The position numbers were made by a program, and so were the translations under genes. Below are positions 33,540 through 45,140 of a DNA stretch of 64,000 nucleotides, one piece after another (position 1 is the stretch's first letter; the number at the start of each line of letters is the position of its first letter). This stretch comes from Selaginella tamariscina (Eukaryota > Streptophyta > Lycopodiopsida > Selaginellales > Selaginellaceae). The DNA lies in the NCBI GenBank assembly GCA_003024785.1, contig PUQB01000078.1, forward strand, positions 434,001 through 498,000, written 5' to 3'. The notes under the pieces are model-generated. The model had not been told where the DNA came from. It searched no databases and saw nothing but the letters and a program-made list of their open reading frames with translations.

Positions 33540-34502
33540 TGTTAGAGTTTTTACCTAGCGCCACAAAGGCGGCTTGCCAGGTGCCAACCCTAGAATCCCC
33601 TCTCTGGAAACCCCACTAAATTTGGTAAAGTAACTCGTATTAGGAACCCAACCCTTAGGAACTTAAGCCCTAGCTGACCAAGTCCACGAACGAGGCTCAC
33701 CTTGTGAATCAGGACACGTGGACTAGCCGAGTTACGGGTATCGTTCTAGCTTGGCGTGGTTGAGGCGGCCGGAGCAAGGCCTCAACCACTAGTTTTGTGA
33801 AAGGTGAACTTCGGCAACACCTTTGAGCTTGCTAGCAGGTTTTCGGGCCAAGGAATCTGATTAACTACTTGAATGTAACGTACTCTTGTCACAAAGGCAC
33901 GATCCTACCAACAATAAGAATAGTCTAACCCAAAGGTGGGACATACCCCTGTATATGGTAGTTAGGGGCGGCACAACAAAGGGTTGCGCCTTAACGATAC
34001 AAGCTTAGCTTGCACCGGTAGGAGGTTAACGAACTCTCTTTTGAACCCAGGAAGCCTCACTACATATACTCTACCTTATTTATGTGACAGACCCCCCCTC
34101 CTATTTCCTAAGTGAGTAAGTGGGCTGGCATGGAAATGCCAGCCCTTAGAGAAAATGGTTGTCCTAACCTAACCCTAAACCTAACCCCTAAGGGGGGTTA
34201 GGTCAACCCTAGGGTTTAGGTCAACCCTAGGGGTGTCCCTAACCCTTATTTTTGATAAGCTATACTTTGCAAAAATCCTAACATGGAACATCAAAATGGG
34301 GGAGAGTTCTCAAAATGGAAGTGCTAGTTTCGCCTAGAGTTTCTTACAAATACCTAACGATACCCGGCCAGACCATCACTAGATACCCAAGTGCACTATG
34401 TGGGCCTGTTTCTTCTACATCTAGGGTTTGTCACATAATTCAGTAGGTAACAACAATCAAAACCCCAAAGTAAATGGTTGAGTCATAGTAAAAACTATGA
34501 CA
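33540..34502 (-). repeat. 3' LTR of element E (left copy)
   Basis: About 963 bp, TGTTAGAG...CTATGACA in plus sense. Contains telomere-like CCCTAA/CCTAAC motifs near 34,165-34,250. Pairs with 40,090-41,064. Confidence 0.9.
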
Positions 34503-34880
34503 CACTCCTCGCCTTTGAAAAATGTCAATGTCCTCCGTTGACGTCTAACTCCAAGACTAGACCAGGTTAGGAAAAATTAACTGAAAAACTAACGTTAATC
34601 ACTTTATGCGAAGTCAGCAAAAAGTTCACAAGTTTTATTACCCCCTTGCATTACGCAAGCCAAATACTTCAGAACTGTCGTTCACTGAGTGAGAACTTAG
34701 CTGCCAGAGGTATCACTTGCAACAAGAAGTCATTTGGAGACCTTTTGCACGTCTGCAAAGTCTGTCACCCGACACAAATAACAAGTTAGTTAATTCTTTT
34801 AGTTAACTAGAATTTATATCGGAGGCCTCTAGTTAATGTTGTCTGTTGGCCCCTAGGTTAAGAAGAAATAACTTTATTTC

Positions 34881-36035
34881 TTAAATAGTTTGAGACCTTG
34901 CCTCAAACTCATTCACCAACTCCATCACATTTTGTAGATTCTCCAATGGTTCCCATGTCAATTCGCACGCCGGATAGCCTTTCCATTTGATGAGATACTC
35001 AAATTTATGTTTTTACGGTCCATAAACCTTCCTTTGCCCAATATGGATTCGACTTCGTACTCCGTACCTTCATGAACCAGCTCAAGGGGCGGACGTAAGT
35101 TTTATATCTTTGCGGATGTTTCTCATCCTTGTGGAATGACTTGAGCAAATTGACATGAAACACATTGTGTATTGTTCCCAACTCTGGAGGAAGATCAGAT
35201 CTAATCCATAAGCCACTTTCCCTACTCGCTTCACCACCCTGTATGGACCTATGTAGTGCGATAAAAACTTCTTCGAAAGAGTCGTTGGAACCTTTAGGTT
35301 TCTGGTACTCAACAATACCATATCTCCAACCTGATACTCTACATCCCGTCGATGCTTATCATACTGTTAATGATACCTTTCCTGTGCTACAGCCATCGCT
35401 TGACGAGCAGCTTCCCATGTCCGATACAACTGTCTAGTGAACTTTGTAACAGAGGGAACTCGATTGACATCATCTTTTGGTAACACCATACTCTGAAGAA
35501 TACCACCGTTATTCCCAGTCAACAATTCCATTGAGCTACATTCGCAGTGTGTGTCGAGTTAATGTAACATATCTCAGCCATATTTAAGTGTTCAACCCAA
35601 TCAAGTTGATCACCTTGAACATAGCATCTGAGATATTCCTCAACTTGTCGATTCACCCTCTCTGTTTGACCATCAGTTTGCGGATGGTAGGTTGTACTGA
35701 ACTTCAGCATCGTACCAAACTGCTTAAACAATGTTCCCCAAAACTTGCCTGTAAATCGAAGATCTCGATCTGAGATCATCGTTTTCGGTAGCCCGCGCAC
35801 TCTTATGACTTCGTGGAAGAACAGCTTCGTTGTTTGAATTGCATTACTGTCTCTATAGTTGGAATGAAATGAGCAACCTTTGAAAACCGATCGACTACCA
35901 TCATGAACACGTTAAAACCACAAGATTTTGGCAATCCCATGATAAAGTCCAAAGTAACACTTTGAAATGGCCGCTCTGGAATTGGTATACACTGCAACTT
36001 CCTAGCTCATTTTTGCGATCGGCTCTTTACTTGTT
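34881..36035 (-). pseudogene. integrase and chromodomain (element E)
   Basis: Core motifs: TLDFIMGLPKSCGF, ISDRDLRFTGKFW and TDGQTERVNRQVEEYL, giving the D, D, E positions. The GPY module SHYIGPYRVVKRVGKVAY lies near 35,200-35,260. A chromodomain closes the protein (FEYLIKWKGYPACELTWEP ... NEFEARSQTI), ending at the stop 34,881-34,883. Such chromodomains direct integration to heterochromatin. Frames are interrupted near 35,080 and 35,800. Confidence 0.85.
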
Positions 36036-36253
36036 GACATGTGGGGCATGTCTTGACATACTTGGCAACATCGTATATCATACCCGGCCAATAGAATCCC
36101 TGTTTCAATAAAGCCAACGTCTTATGCTTTCCACCATGTCCTGCCAAAGGAACGCCGTGATGCTCTTTAACAGCCTCTCCCTCCATGTCTCTTCTGGAAC
36201 ATAGAGTCTCTTTTCTTTATAATAAAGAACTCCATCTCGTACTGCAAATGCGC

Positions 36254-37895
36254 CTATTTGAGTGCATCCATTCGACTTTTTATTCCTGCTGGAATATTAC
36301 TATCTCTTCGTAATTGATGAATTTGTTTCCTCTTTGCCACCAGACTTAAAGCCTCCTTAGCAAACTTGTCCTGAGGATATGCCGTCACAAATTCATTCAT
36401 CAAAGCTGACACAGGTGCTGACATAATACAAAGATGACCCTTCCTACTGAGTGCATCAGCTACCACATTTTCCTTTCTTGCCTTATATCTGATTTTAGGT
36501 TGGAATCATGCCAACTTCTACTGCCATCTAGCATACTTCGGTGATAGCTTCAACTGCGTTTCAAAATACCTTAAAGTTTACTATCTGTCCAAACTAGTGC
36601 CATGACTTGGAAGATAATTATGCTAATACTCCAAGGAAGCAACAATAGTATACATCTTCTTTTCATGAGTAGGCCATCGAGTTTGCATGGCATCTAACTT
36701 TTTCGAGAAAAAGAACACTGGATGTTCTTTCTGTTGCAATACAACCACCAATTGCAAAGTCGAAAACGTCACTTTCTACTTCAAAGGGATCTTCAAAGAT
36801 GGGCAATTACAAAACTAGCTCAGAAGAGATAGCCTCTTTGAGTTTGACGAATGCACGTTGGCACTCTGGAGTCCAATGCCATGGAATGTTCTTCGTAAGA
36901 TCTGTCAATGGGGCCGCTATTTTGAGTAACCCTTTATGAATCTTCGGTAATACCCTGTCAACCAAGAAATGATCTAACTTCATGCACGTCTTTTAAAGTC
37001 ATCCACTCGTAATAGCTTGAATTTTCTTTGGGTCCATGGCAACCTCCCCACCTGAGATTCAAGTGTCCCAAGAAATCTATCTTGGTTTGACCAAATGCGC
37101 ACTTGCTTTCTTTAGCATACAATTGGTTCTCCTCAACCTCTGAAACACTTTTCTAAGTGTTCCACATGTTCCTCAATTGTCGAACTGAAAACCAGAATGT
37201 CATCAATATACACCACTACGAACTCGTCTAATAGTCTCTAAACACATCATCCATCATTGTGCAAAAAGTTGCTGGAGCATTGCACAACCCGAATGTAAGA
37301 CTAGAAACTCAAATGATCCATAACACATTCGAAAAGCGGTCTTTTCAATGTCATTTTCTACTACCCGAATCTGATGGTACCAGATCTCAAGTTTATTCTT
37401 GAAAATATTTTGCCTTTGATAGCTATCAAATAAGTCGTCCACTCATGGAAAAGGAATACTTATTTTTGATAGTTATCGCGTTCAGTGCTCGACAGTCCAC
37501 ACACATTCACATCATACCATCCTTTTTCATTACAAACAAAATAGGTGCACCATACGGTGATCGACTAAGTCGAATGTGTCTTCGACCAATCAATTCTGTC
37601 AGCTGTCTCTTAATTCTACTAACTCTTGAGGATTCAACCGATATGGGACTCTTGCCGGTGGAGATGAACCTAGCAAAATTTCTATCCTGTAGTCCATAGC
37701 TTGACGTGGAGGTAACTCAGGTGGCAAGTCTTCTGGCAACACATCCTTAAACATGTTCAAGACTTCCAAAATAGGTTCGGGAACAGATTCCTTGACCATC
37801 TCTATTTTGACTTCACCAGTATCCAAAACCATTGCAAGAAACACACGTTCCCGATGTCTAACTGCCTTACGCAACTGAATTAAGGTAAGGAACAT
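36254..37895 (-). pseudogene. reverse transcriptase and RNase H (element E)
   Basis: The RT entry is MFKDVLPEDLPPELPPRQAM, then ARVPYRLNPQELVELRD. The palm survives around 37,250-37,440 (KTAFRMCYGSFEFLV), and the catalytic VVYIDDILVFSS lies near 37,180-37,215 in another frame. RNase H is broken; its end MVADALSRKGHL is at 36,430-36,466. Multiple stops prevent function. Confidence 0.8.
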
Positions 37896-37901
37896 AGGAT
37901 T

Positions 37902-38249
37902 CTAATCCTTATCAATTAGCGTTTCCATCTGAGCATGTTTTCTAATGTCCTCTTTATATGCTGCAAGCGTGATTCGATTATCTTCAGAACCTCTGATTTT
38001 AATTACATGTTTATGGAACCATTCCATACCCAAAACAAAGTCAAACCCCGTCATATTCAAGACAACTAAGTCTAGCTTAGCCTTCCAATCTTTGATTTGG
38101 ACATGAACTGCCCTTGCTATATTATTAGTATTTTGAGAACCTTTACCAAAATTGATCTTTATTTCACACATCTTTATTATATCTAAATTCAATTCACAAG
38201 CTAGCTTAGTCGATATGAAGTTGTATGTTACTCCAGTATCGATCATCAT
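37902..38249 (-). pseudogene. aspartic protease (element E)
   Basis: Reads MIDTGVTYNFIS at its start, the D-T-G active site, followed by the second retropepsin landmark FDFVLGMEWF about 65 residues later. Open for 115 codons. In a different frame from gag and RT. Confidence 0.8.
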
Positions 38250-38389
38250 TCGGACTCGGTCCCCTCATATCCTTCTTGTCAAATATAACAGAGGGTCAAT
38301 TTTGTCTTGAATAACGAATAAGGTAAGTTGTGTTTGGCACAACGTTACGTCTTTTAATTCATCTTCCGGATCTTCAAGCATTTCTGGTT

Positions 38390-39761
38390 TCAACAACTTC
38401 CTCTTTTACCATTGCTTTAAAATGACCCGACTGTTGTGAGGGTGCCCAACATTGTCTAACGACATGACTAGGCTTGTTACAATTATAACATGTCAGAACC
38501 TTGCCTGCAAATTGCGAGGGAGTAGACTTTGGAGCCGAGCCCTTGGCCTATTGAGGTGGTGGTAACGCTAACGGTTTCCAAGATCCGATGAGTCTTGATG
38601 TATTCAAGACTCACCCGACTGTTGTGAGGGTGCCCAACATTGTCTAACGACATGACTAGGCTTGTTACAATTATAACATGTCAGAACCTTGCTTGCGAAT
38701 TGCGAGGGAGTAGACTTTGGAGCCGAGCCCTTGGCCTATTGAGGTGGTGGTAACGCTAACGGTTTTCCGAGATTTGATGAGTCTTGATGTATTCAAAAAC
38801 TTCAAACTACCAACAAAGGGACTTACATTTCGATTCGATGGTGATTGATCTAGTCGCCTATCAAACCTTCTAAACCTAGACTTTGGAGGAAACCTCTTCA
38901 ATTTAGGTTTTGTTTCCTCCCCTTTGTACAAGTCCTCTAACGACATGCCATAAGCAACCTTTTGAGTTGCCTCTTGACATTCCCGATAGCTTGTTGGCTT
39001 GTACCTTAAGATTTCCCTTTGCATCTTCTTATTCAAGCTAGCCATGAAGCAACTTCAAGCTCTTCATCATCGCTCATATTTGGCACCAATTGCCGTACAC
39101 TTTCAAATCGATAAACGTGGTCCATTGGACTTCCTCAAACTCCCTGTTGACAAAGTGTCAGGTCAGCACGCAATCGCAAACCGAGATCATACAGCATATA
39201 CTGCTTTTTGATCTCCTTTTTATGTGTTTCCAACTATTCGGTATCCATGTTCATCTTCAACAATTCGCCACCAAGTCTTAGCTTCTTCTTTAATAAATTG
39301 CTTGGCACATGAACCTTTTCTGTCTCTCTCATGGAAATAGCCTCGAAATAGCTTTTCATATCATATAACCAGTCATCCAAAACCTTGTAATCCTTTGAAC
39401 CCATGAAATTCAAAGGCTTTACTGGTTGGAATTTGCTAGGACCTCCACCACCTACTTCCGTCGAAGAATCTGATTCAGAGGAACCTGACTCTGAGTCATG
39501 CTTCTTCTTTTTTTTCCGTGGTTGCGGAAGATCTGGCACTGCAGTATTTGTCGGAATCCTAACGGCAACATTATCAATTCTGTCGTTCAACCCCAAAACA
39601 TCCCCTCGAAGTTCATTTAGGGCATCCATCATTATTTCTCGCCAACCAAGTCGTTGTCTAACTCTAGGGGGCCGACCTGGATCAGCCTCATCCATCTCCT
39701 CATTTTGAGCCTCTGTGATAACCCTCTTTGCCTTAGGCTCTGGTTGCTTTCTTTTGCTCAT
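38390..39761 (-). pseudogene. gag with duplicated zinc knuckle (element E)
   Basis: Starts at the ATG at 39,761 (MSKRKQPEPKAKRV). An acidic/Ser-rich low-complexity linker comes before the capsid (PLNFMGSKDYKVLDDWLYDM, near 39,330-39,410), which continues to 38,671. The CCHC knuckle CYNCNKPSHVVRQC occurs twice because of a direct tandem duplication of 188 bp (38,425-38,612 and 38,613-38,800). Frameshifts separate the parts. Confidence 0.8.
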
Positions 39762-40089
39762 CGTATTGAACCCTAGTTTCAACACTTGGAGAATATGTTT
39801 GGAATATTCCCAATGTGAAGTTGGAAACACCCTGCACATGTTGTACACCCACACACATCAGCTTAAACTAGCATAAGACTTTCAGACATACCTAGAATCT
39901 CATGCCGACTCACTGAGCAAGTGTTCTCCAAAGTTTGACAACTCACAAGATCAAACTCTCTGCGTAGAATACAGACATGTTAACCGAAAGCAATAGAGTA
40001 TATCAAGAATTTAGAGTTATCTTAACACTGAAACACCCTATGACTTAAGGCAGTCCTACTGACCGCTAAGAACTTGCTTCGATACCAAT

Positions 40090-41064
40090 TGTCAGAGTTT
40101 TTACCTAGCACCACAAAGGCGGCTTGCTAGGTGCCAACCCTAGAATCCCCTCTTTGAAAACCCCATGAAATCTAGTAAAGTAACCCGTATTAGAAACCCG
40201 ACTCTTAGAAACTTAAGCCCCTAGCTGACCAAGTCCATGAACGAGGCTCACCTTGTGAATCAGGACATGCGGACTAGTCAAGCTACGGGTATCGTTTCTA
40301 GCTTGGCGTGGTTGAGGCGGCTAGAGCAAGGCTTCAACCACTAGTTTGCAGAACGTGAACTCGGGCAACGCCTTTGAGCTTGCGAGCAGGTTTTTGGGCC
40401 AAGGAATCTGACTAACTCCTTAAATGTAACGTACTCCCGTCACAAAGGCACGATCCTGCCAACGATAAGGATAGTCTAACCTAAAGGTGGGACGTACCTC
40501 TGTCATATGGTAGTTAGGGCGGCACAACAAAGGGTTGCACCTTAACGATACAAGCTTAGCTTGCACCGGTAGGAGGTTAACAAACTCTCTTTTGAACCCA
40601 GGAAGCCTCACTACATATACTCTACCTTATTTATGTGACGGACGCCCCCCCCCCCCCCCTTCCTCCCTCCCCTCCCTCCTCCTCCCCCCTATTTTCCTAA
40701 GTGAGTAAGTGGGCTGGCACGGAAATGCCAGCCCTTAGAGAAAATGGTTGTCCTAACCTAACCCCTAGGGGGGGGGGTTTAGGGCAACCCTAGGGGTGTC
40801 CCTAACCCTTATTTTGATAAGCTATACTTTGCAAAGAATTCTAACTTGGAATGTCATAACGGGGGAGAGTTCTCTAAATGGAAGTACTAGCTTCGCCTAG
40901 AGTTTCTTGCAAAGACCTAACGACACCCAACCGGACCATCACTAGATACCCAAGTGCACTATGTAGGCCTATTTCTTCTACATCTAGGGTTTGTCACATA
41001 ATCTAGTAAGTAACAACAATCAAACCCCAAAGTAAAGGGTCGAGTCATAGTAAAAACTATGACA
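40090..41064 (-). repeat. 5' LTR of element E (right copy) with primer-binding site
   Basis: About 975 bp, TGTCAGAG...CTATGACA in plus sense. It carries an expanded poly-C tract near 40,645-40,685 where the left LTR has only a short C run. On the minus strand the LTR is followed by ATTGGTATCGAAGC (40,076-40,089), resembling the initiator-Met tRNA primer site. Confidence 0.88.
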
Positions 41065-41760
41065 ACTTGGACTCACTTCATGAATGCTTTCAAGGAATAT
41101 GGGCTTACATACGATGCACATGATGCTCGTCTGAAGCTTAGAGATTTCAAGCAAGGGAATTTCTCACTTAAAGACTACATTAACAAGATGAGAGCATTGA
41201 TCGCTCGCAATCCTGAGATGCCATTCACTTTCTAGCGTGACTACTTCATTGACGGACTCAGGAGTACATAATTGGTGAATACATTGGAGAGTTAGAAGAA
41301 AGAGTTTAAGACTCTTGAAGAGGTATTGGAGGAGGCACATGTGGCTACTACGCAAATGGAAAGAAGTGCATTGGCAGCTGGAAAGCAAAAGGTTTGGGAG
41401 GACTCTAAGAAAGAGGAGTCTGAAACCAAGATCCAAAAGAGTTACGACCATGGTACTAAGAATTCCAAGCATCATAGAAATACCATAAGGACAAAGATAG
41501 TAAAGGGAGTTGGTCAGAGTCTTGACAATCGTGAATGCTTTTAGTATAATGATCCAAATCATTACATTAAAGATTGTCCTATCTTTAAGGCTAGGAAAGC
41601 CAAAAATCAAGAAGCATATGAAGGAGATGGAACGGGAGGAAACGACTTCAAAGGATTAGAAAACTCCAAGCTCCATGTGGTGTTTATGGTAGCTAGAGAG
41701 TTGAGTTATGTGCTTGAGAACACTGTTGCAATTATCTTTTAGGCTAATCCTAACAATTTG
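41065..41760 (+). pseudogene. gag, second part (element D)
   Basis: Continues the capsid (WTHFMNAFKEYG ... KLRDFKQGNFSLKDYINKM) with stops at several former Gln or Trp codons. A Lys-rich linker and a damaged zinc knuckle follow (about 41,535-41,580: ECF, stop, YNDPNHYIKDC), in which a cysteine is lost. Joins exactly to 33,539 across the ACTTG duplication. Confidence 0.75.
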
Positions 41761-41786
41761 ATTTGCTTTAAAGGAACGGTCAACAA

Positions 41787-42932
41787 ATGTCGGTGTTAGT
41801 TTTGTTTAATTTTGGTCACAGTGATGAGTTTATCTCTTCGGTGCTAGTGGAGAAATTAAACTTGTCAACTAAGAGAATTGATCCATACACGGTAGAAGGA
41901 GCTGCTACTTCATCACAAGAACAAAGTGCCTATGTAAAGCTCACATTAGAAGTTGGAGATGTGTCTTTCAAGGAGTAATTCTTTTTGACAGAGCTAAGGT
42001 GTTATGATCTCATCCTTGGGATGGCTTGAATGGAGAAGTACAATCCATGGCCTGATTGAATTAGGAAGGAGGTAGAGGTGACTCTGAGTGGAAGGAGCCA
42101 CGTCCTCAAGGGAGTTGGTTACACTCTTACTTCTAAGCTTCTATTGACTACCGCTTTAAAGAATTCAATGTGTGTTTTAAGGTCATTTGATGATGAATTT
42201 TATTACATCCACTTCAAGAAAGTTAATGCTACCAATGTGAAGGAGTCACTATTTACCAATCAACAATCAACAATCAACAATTTGACCAAGGTGGACGTTT
42301 GGTCAACTCTTGTTTAGGAGGTGTTGGGGGAGTTCAAGGATGTCTTTCCCTCTTATCTGCTTGCAGGAGTGCCACCATTTTGCGGAGTGGACCATGAAAT
42401 TGAGCTTGAGTATGGTGTTAAACCAATTTCAAGGAGTCCATATTGTTTGAGCCTCTTGGAGGAGCTGGAGGTGAAGAAGTAAGTGGAAGAGCTATTGGTA
42501 CAAGAATTTATTTAGCCTAGCAAGTCATCTTATGGAGCTCTAATGCTCCTTGTGCGAAAGAAGGATGGATTGATGAGATGTGTATCGATTATCATGCCTT
42601 AAATAAGGTGACTATGAAGAATAAGTTTCCTATGCCAATAACTAACAATCTGTTTAAGTGGCTTGCAAGGGCAAGGTGGTTTACCAAAATTGACTTATGG
42701 AGCATATTGTTGTGAGAGAATAGGACGTTGCTAAGACAACATTCAAAACCCGAATTAGTAATTTTGAGTTTCACGTTATGTTGTTTGGCATGGTGAACGC
42801 CCCTGCGACGTTCATGCAGTTAATGAATTCCATTTTTACTTATTATATCGATCATCTTGTTTAAGTCTTATTAAATAATATTTTTAGCTATAGCAGAACT
42901 TTAGAGGAGCATGTGGAACATCTACATCTAGT
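41787..42932 (+). pseudogene. protease and N-terminal RT (element D)
   Basis: The protease site reads LFNFGHSDEFIS, where D-x-G is replaced by N-x-G. RT follows: FKDVFPSYLLAGVPPFCGVDH, then broken fingers and palm with stops. The catalytic YxDD is represented by LLNNIFSYS near 42,870-42,895, so both Asp are Asn. The frame ends in HLHLV at 42,932, where DNA-1 begins, and resumes at 50,911 with LQILKEKKLYAKFSK. Confidence 0.75.
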
Positions 42933-42959
42933 ATGCACGTTGTAACTAAAGTGGGCATG
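42933..42959 (+). repeat. left terminal inverted repeat of DNA-1
   Basis: Begins ATGCACGTTGTAACTAAA and ends GGGCATG. Matches the reverse complement of 50,880-50,906 at 25 of 27 positions. The AT-rich subterminal DNA that follows is shared with DNA-2 up to 43,123. Confidence 0.9.
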
Positions 42960-43133
42960 ATACGTGAAAATGGGAATATAAAATAAATTACTAATTAATA
43001 CTTAAGTTTTAATTATTAATTAATCATTCAATTAATATGTAATTAAGCCTTAAATATTAATTAATTAATTAATTAATCCTTCAATAACCTTACTTAGTTA
43101 GGAATATTCCTAAAATATCTTAGGCAGGCCTTT

Positions 43134-43505
43134 GGCGGCGGGATTAATCCCGCCCGATTCCGCGCAGGGCAGCGGGATTAATCCCGCCGCCCAGGCCCTT
43201 TACTCGGGCCCTAGGTGGCGGGATTAATCCCGTCGGACGCCAATGCCCTGTGCAGAATCCGGCGGGATTAATCCCGCCGCCTAAGCCCTTCAGACAGGCC
43301 AATGGGGGGGGATAAATCCCGCCCGATTCCGCGCATGGCATGCGTACGCAACGAGATTAATCCCGCCGCTTATGAGGCTAACAAAATAGCCTGCCTGAAG
43401 GGCGGTGGGATTAATCCCGCCGCTGAGGGTCTAACCATATAGCGGCGGGATTAATCCCGCTGCTACACACGTCTCACCATATAGCGGCAGGATTAATCCC
43501 GCCGC
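43134..43505. repeat. palindrome array 1 (nine GCGGGATTAATCCCGC-type units)
   Basis: Nine units of the palindrome core CGGGATTAATCCCG lie roughly 35-50 bp apart, about 200-570 bp inside the left terminus. About four are near perfect; the others carry one or two changes (for example AGGATTAATCCCG, GAGATTAATCCCG). Apparent reading frames here only translate the repeat. Confidence 0.85.
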
Positions 43506-43812
43506 TACGCACATATATATTTATATATATGTATATGTGTGTAGGAGAGTGCGTGTGTGTGCCAGAGATAGACAAATCAGATAAAATTATACTGATACAC
43601 AAATTATCCGATACACAAATTATATGTATATTGTGTGTATGCGTGTGTGAAACAAATAAAATCATACAGATAAACAAACAAATCAATAAAATTATATATA
43701 TATATGTGTGTGTGTATATATATATATATAGGAGTGTGCGTGTGTGTGCGAGAGATACAATTAACAAATCAATAAAATTATACAGATACACACACACACA
43801 CACACATATATA

Positions 43813-43865
<53 letters not shown>

Positions 43866-43921
43866 AGGAGTGTGCGTGTGTGTGCGAGAGATAGAGATCT
43901 ATAGAGAAGAGAGAGAGAGAA

Positions 43922-43955
<34 letters not shown>

Positions 43956-44130
43956 GTGTCACACAAATATATATATATCTATGTGTGTGTATATGTATAC
44001 GAGTGTGCGTGTGTGCGAGAGATAGAGATCTAAATTATATTATTAAGATACACACACATATAAATATATAAATAAATAAATAAACTCAGAGGAGTGTGCG
44101 TGAGAGAGAGAGAGAGAATCTCACCTGTGT
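43506..44130. repeat. compound TA/GT/GA microsatellite block
   Basis: Alternating (TA)n, (GT)n and (GA)n tracts with repeated GGAGTGTGCGTGTGTG-type joints at 43,541, 43,731, 43,868, 44,001 and 44,091, so the block itself is a higher-order repeat. Tyr/Ile-rich frames over it are artefacts. Confidence 0.8.
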
Positions 44131-44489
44131 GAGAGAGAGAAGGAGATTTCGCCGCCGCCGCCTTACAAACCCTAGGAATATACTTAAACCCTAAAAGGAA
44201 TAGAATATATATTAACCCTAATCGAATATTCCTTCTAAGAATATACTTAAACCCTAAAAAGAATAAACTATAGATTCGCCCTAAACGAATATTCTTTCAT
44301 TATATTATCAGCATGTACGTGTGCGTGTGCGTGGGTGTATCACATACACCCCAAGAATAAATATCATGCAGGGGTTTAACACGTGTGTGTCCATGAGAGT
44401 GTTAAAGTTTCACGTGCAGCGATATATATATACACATAGTATATTATACACATAGACATACATACATATTAGTACATATTAATATTAAG
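44131..44489. other. unique DNA with two AATATACTTAAACCCTAAAA repeats
   Basis: No gene seen. The segment contains CCGCCGCCGCC and two copies of a unit of about 70 bp beginning GAATATACTTAAACCCTAAA (44,177 and 44,239). Confidence 0.5.
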
Positions 44490-45140
44490 AGACAGAGTAC
44501 AGATCATGTATGGTGTGTATGTATGAGAGAAGAGTGACAATACATATTATGGATCATGCATGGTGTGTATGTTTGAGAGAAGAGAGACAGTACATATTTA
44601 CATGGATCATGCATGGTGTGTATGTATGAGAGAAGAGTGAGAGTGTTAACAAATTAAATTCATACACATTGGATATATTAGTACACACATATACACACAG
44701 TGTATACACACAGACATACATACATATTACATGTGTAAATTCAATGTGTTACATAGGGTTTAGGGTTTAGGGTTTAGGGTTAGGGTTAGGATGGATCATG
44801 CATGGTGTTTATGTATGAGAGGAGTGAGTGTTATACACATATACATTATACATATTACATAATATTGTAACATCAGTACATATTATGGATCATGCATGGT
44901 GTGTATGTATGAGAGAAGAGACAGGCTACATATTATGGATCATGATCATGCATGGTGTGTATGTATGAGAGAAGGGATTATGCATGGTGACACTGTGTAT
45001 GTATGAGAGAAGAGATGTTTAACAAATGAAAATCGTACACATTGCATATATTATATTAGTACACATATATACATACACACGTGTATACACACAGACATAC
45101 ATATATATTACATGTGTAAATTCAATGTGTTACATACACA
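44490..45140. repeat. minisatellite with TGGATCATGCATGGTGTGTA units and telomere-like patch
   Basis: About seven units of GGATCATGCATGGTGTGTATGTATGAGAGAAGAG type, interleaved with two copies of a longer unit of about 110 bp (44,645-44,755 and 45,008-45,135) ending AAATTCAATGTGTTACATA. At 44,755-44,790 a run of TTTAGGG/TTAGGG repeats is embedded between units. Confidence 0.75.

Larger units (their letters stand above)
33540..41064 (-). mobile_element. Ty3/Gypsy chromovirus E inserted in element D
   Basis: Bounded by long LTRs and a perfect 5-bp target duplication ACTTG (33,535-33,539 and 41,065-41,069). Minus-strand order: 5' LTR (right), primer site, gag, protease, RT-RNase H, integrase, chromodomain, 3' LTR (left). 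The chromodomain marks it as a chromovirus. LTRs show many point and length differences, and the coding region has frequent stops, so the insertion is not recent. Confidence 0.92.

Noticed and set aside
40074..40089. tRNA gene near GGTATCGAAGC
   Set aside because: Only a short primer-binding-site match adjacent to the LTR; no cloverleaf.
42929..42934. TA dinucleotide target duplication (Tc1/mariner type) for DNA-1
   Set aside because: Reconstruction of element D's reading frame requires a 4-bp TAGT duplication; the flanks match over all four bases.
43474..44025. Tyr/Ile/Cys-rich open frames on both strands
   Set aside because: Low-complexity translation of TA/GT microsatellites.
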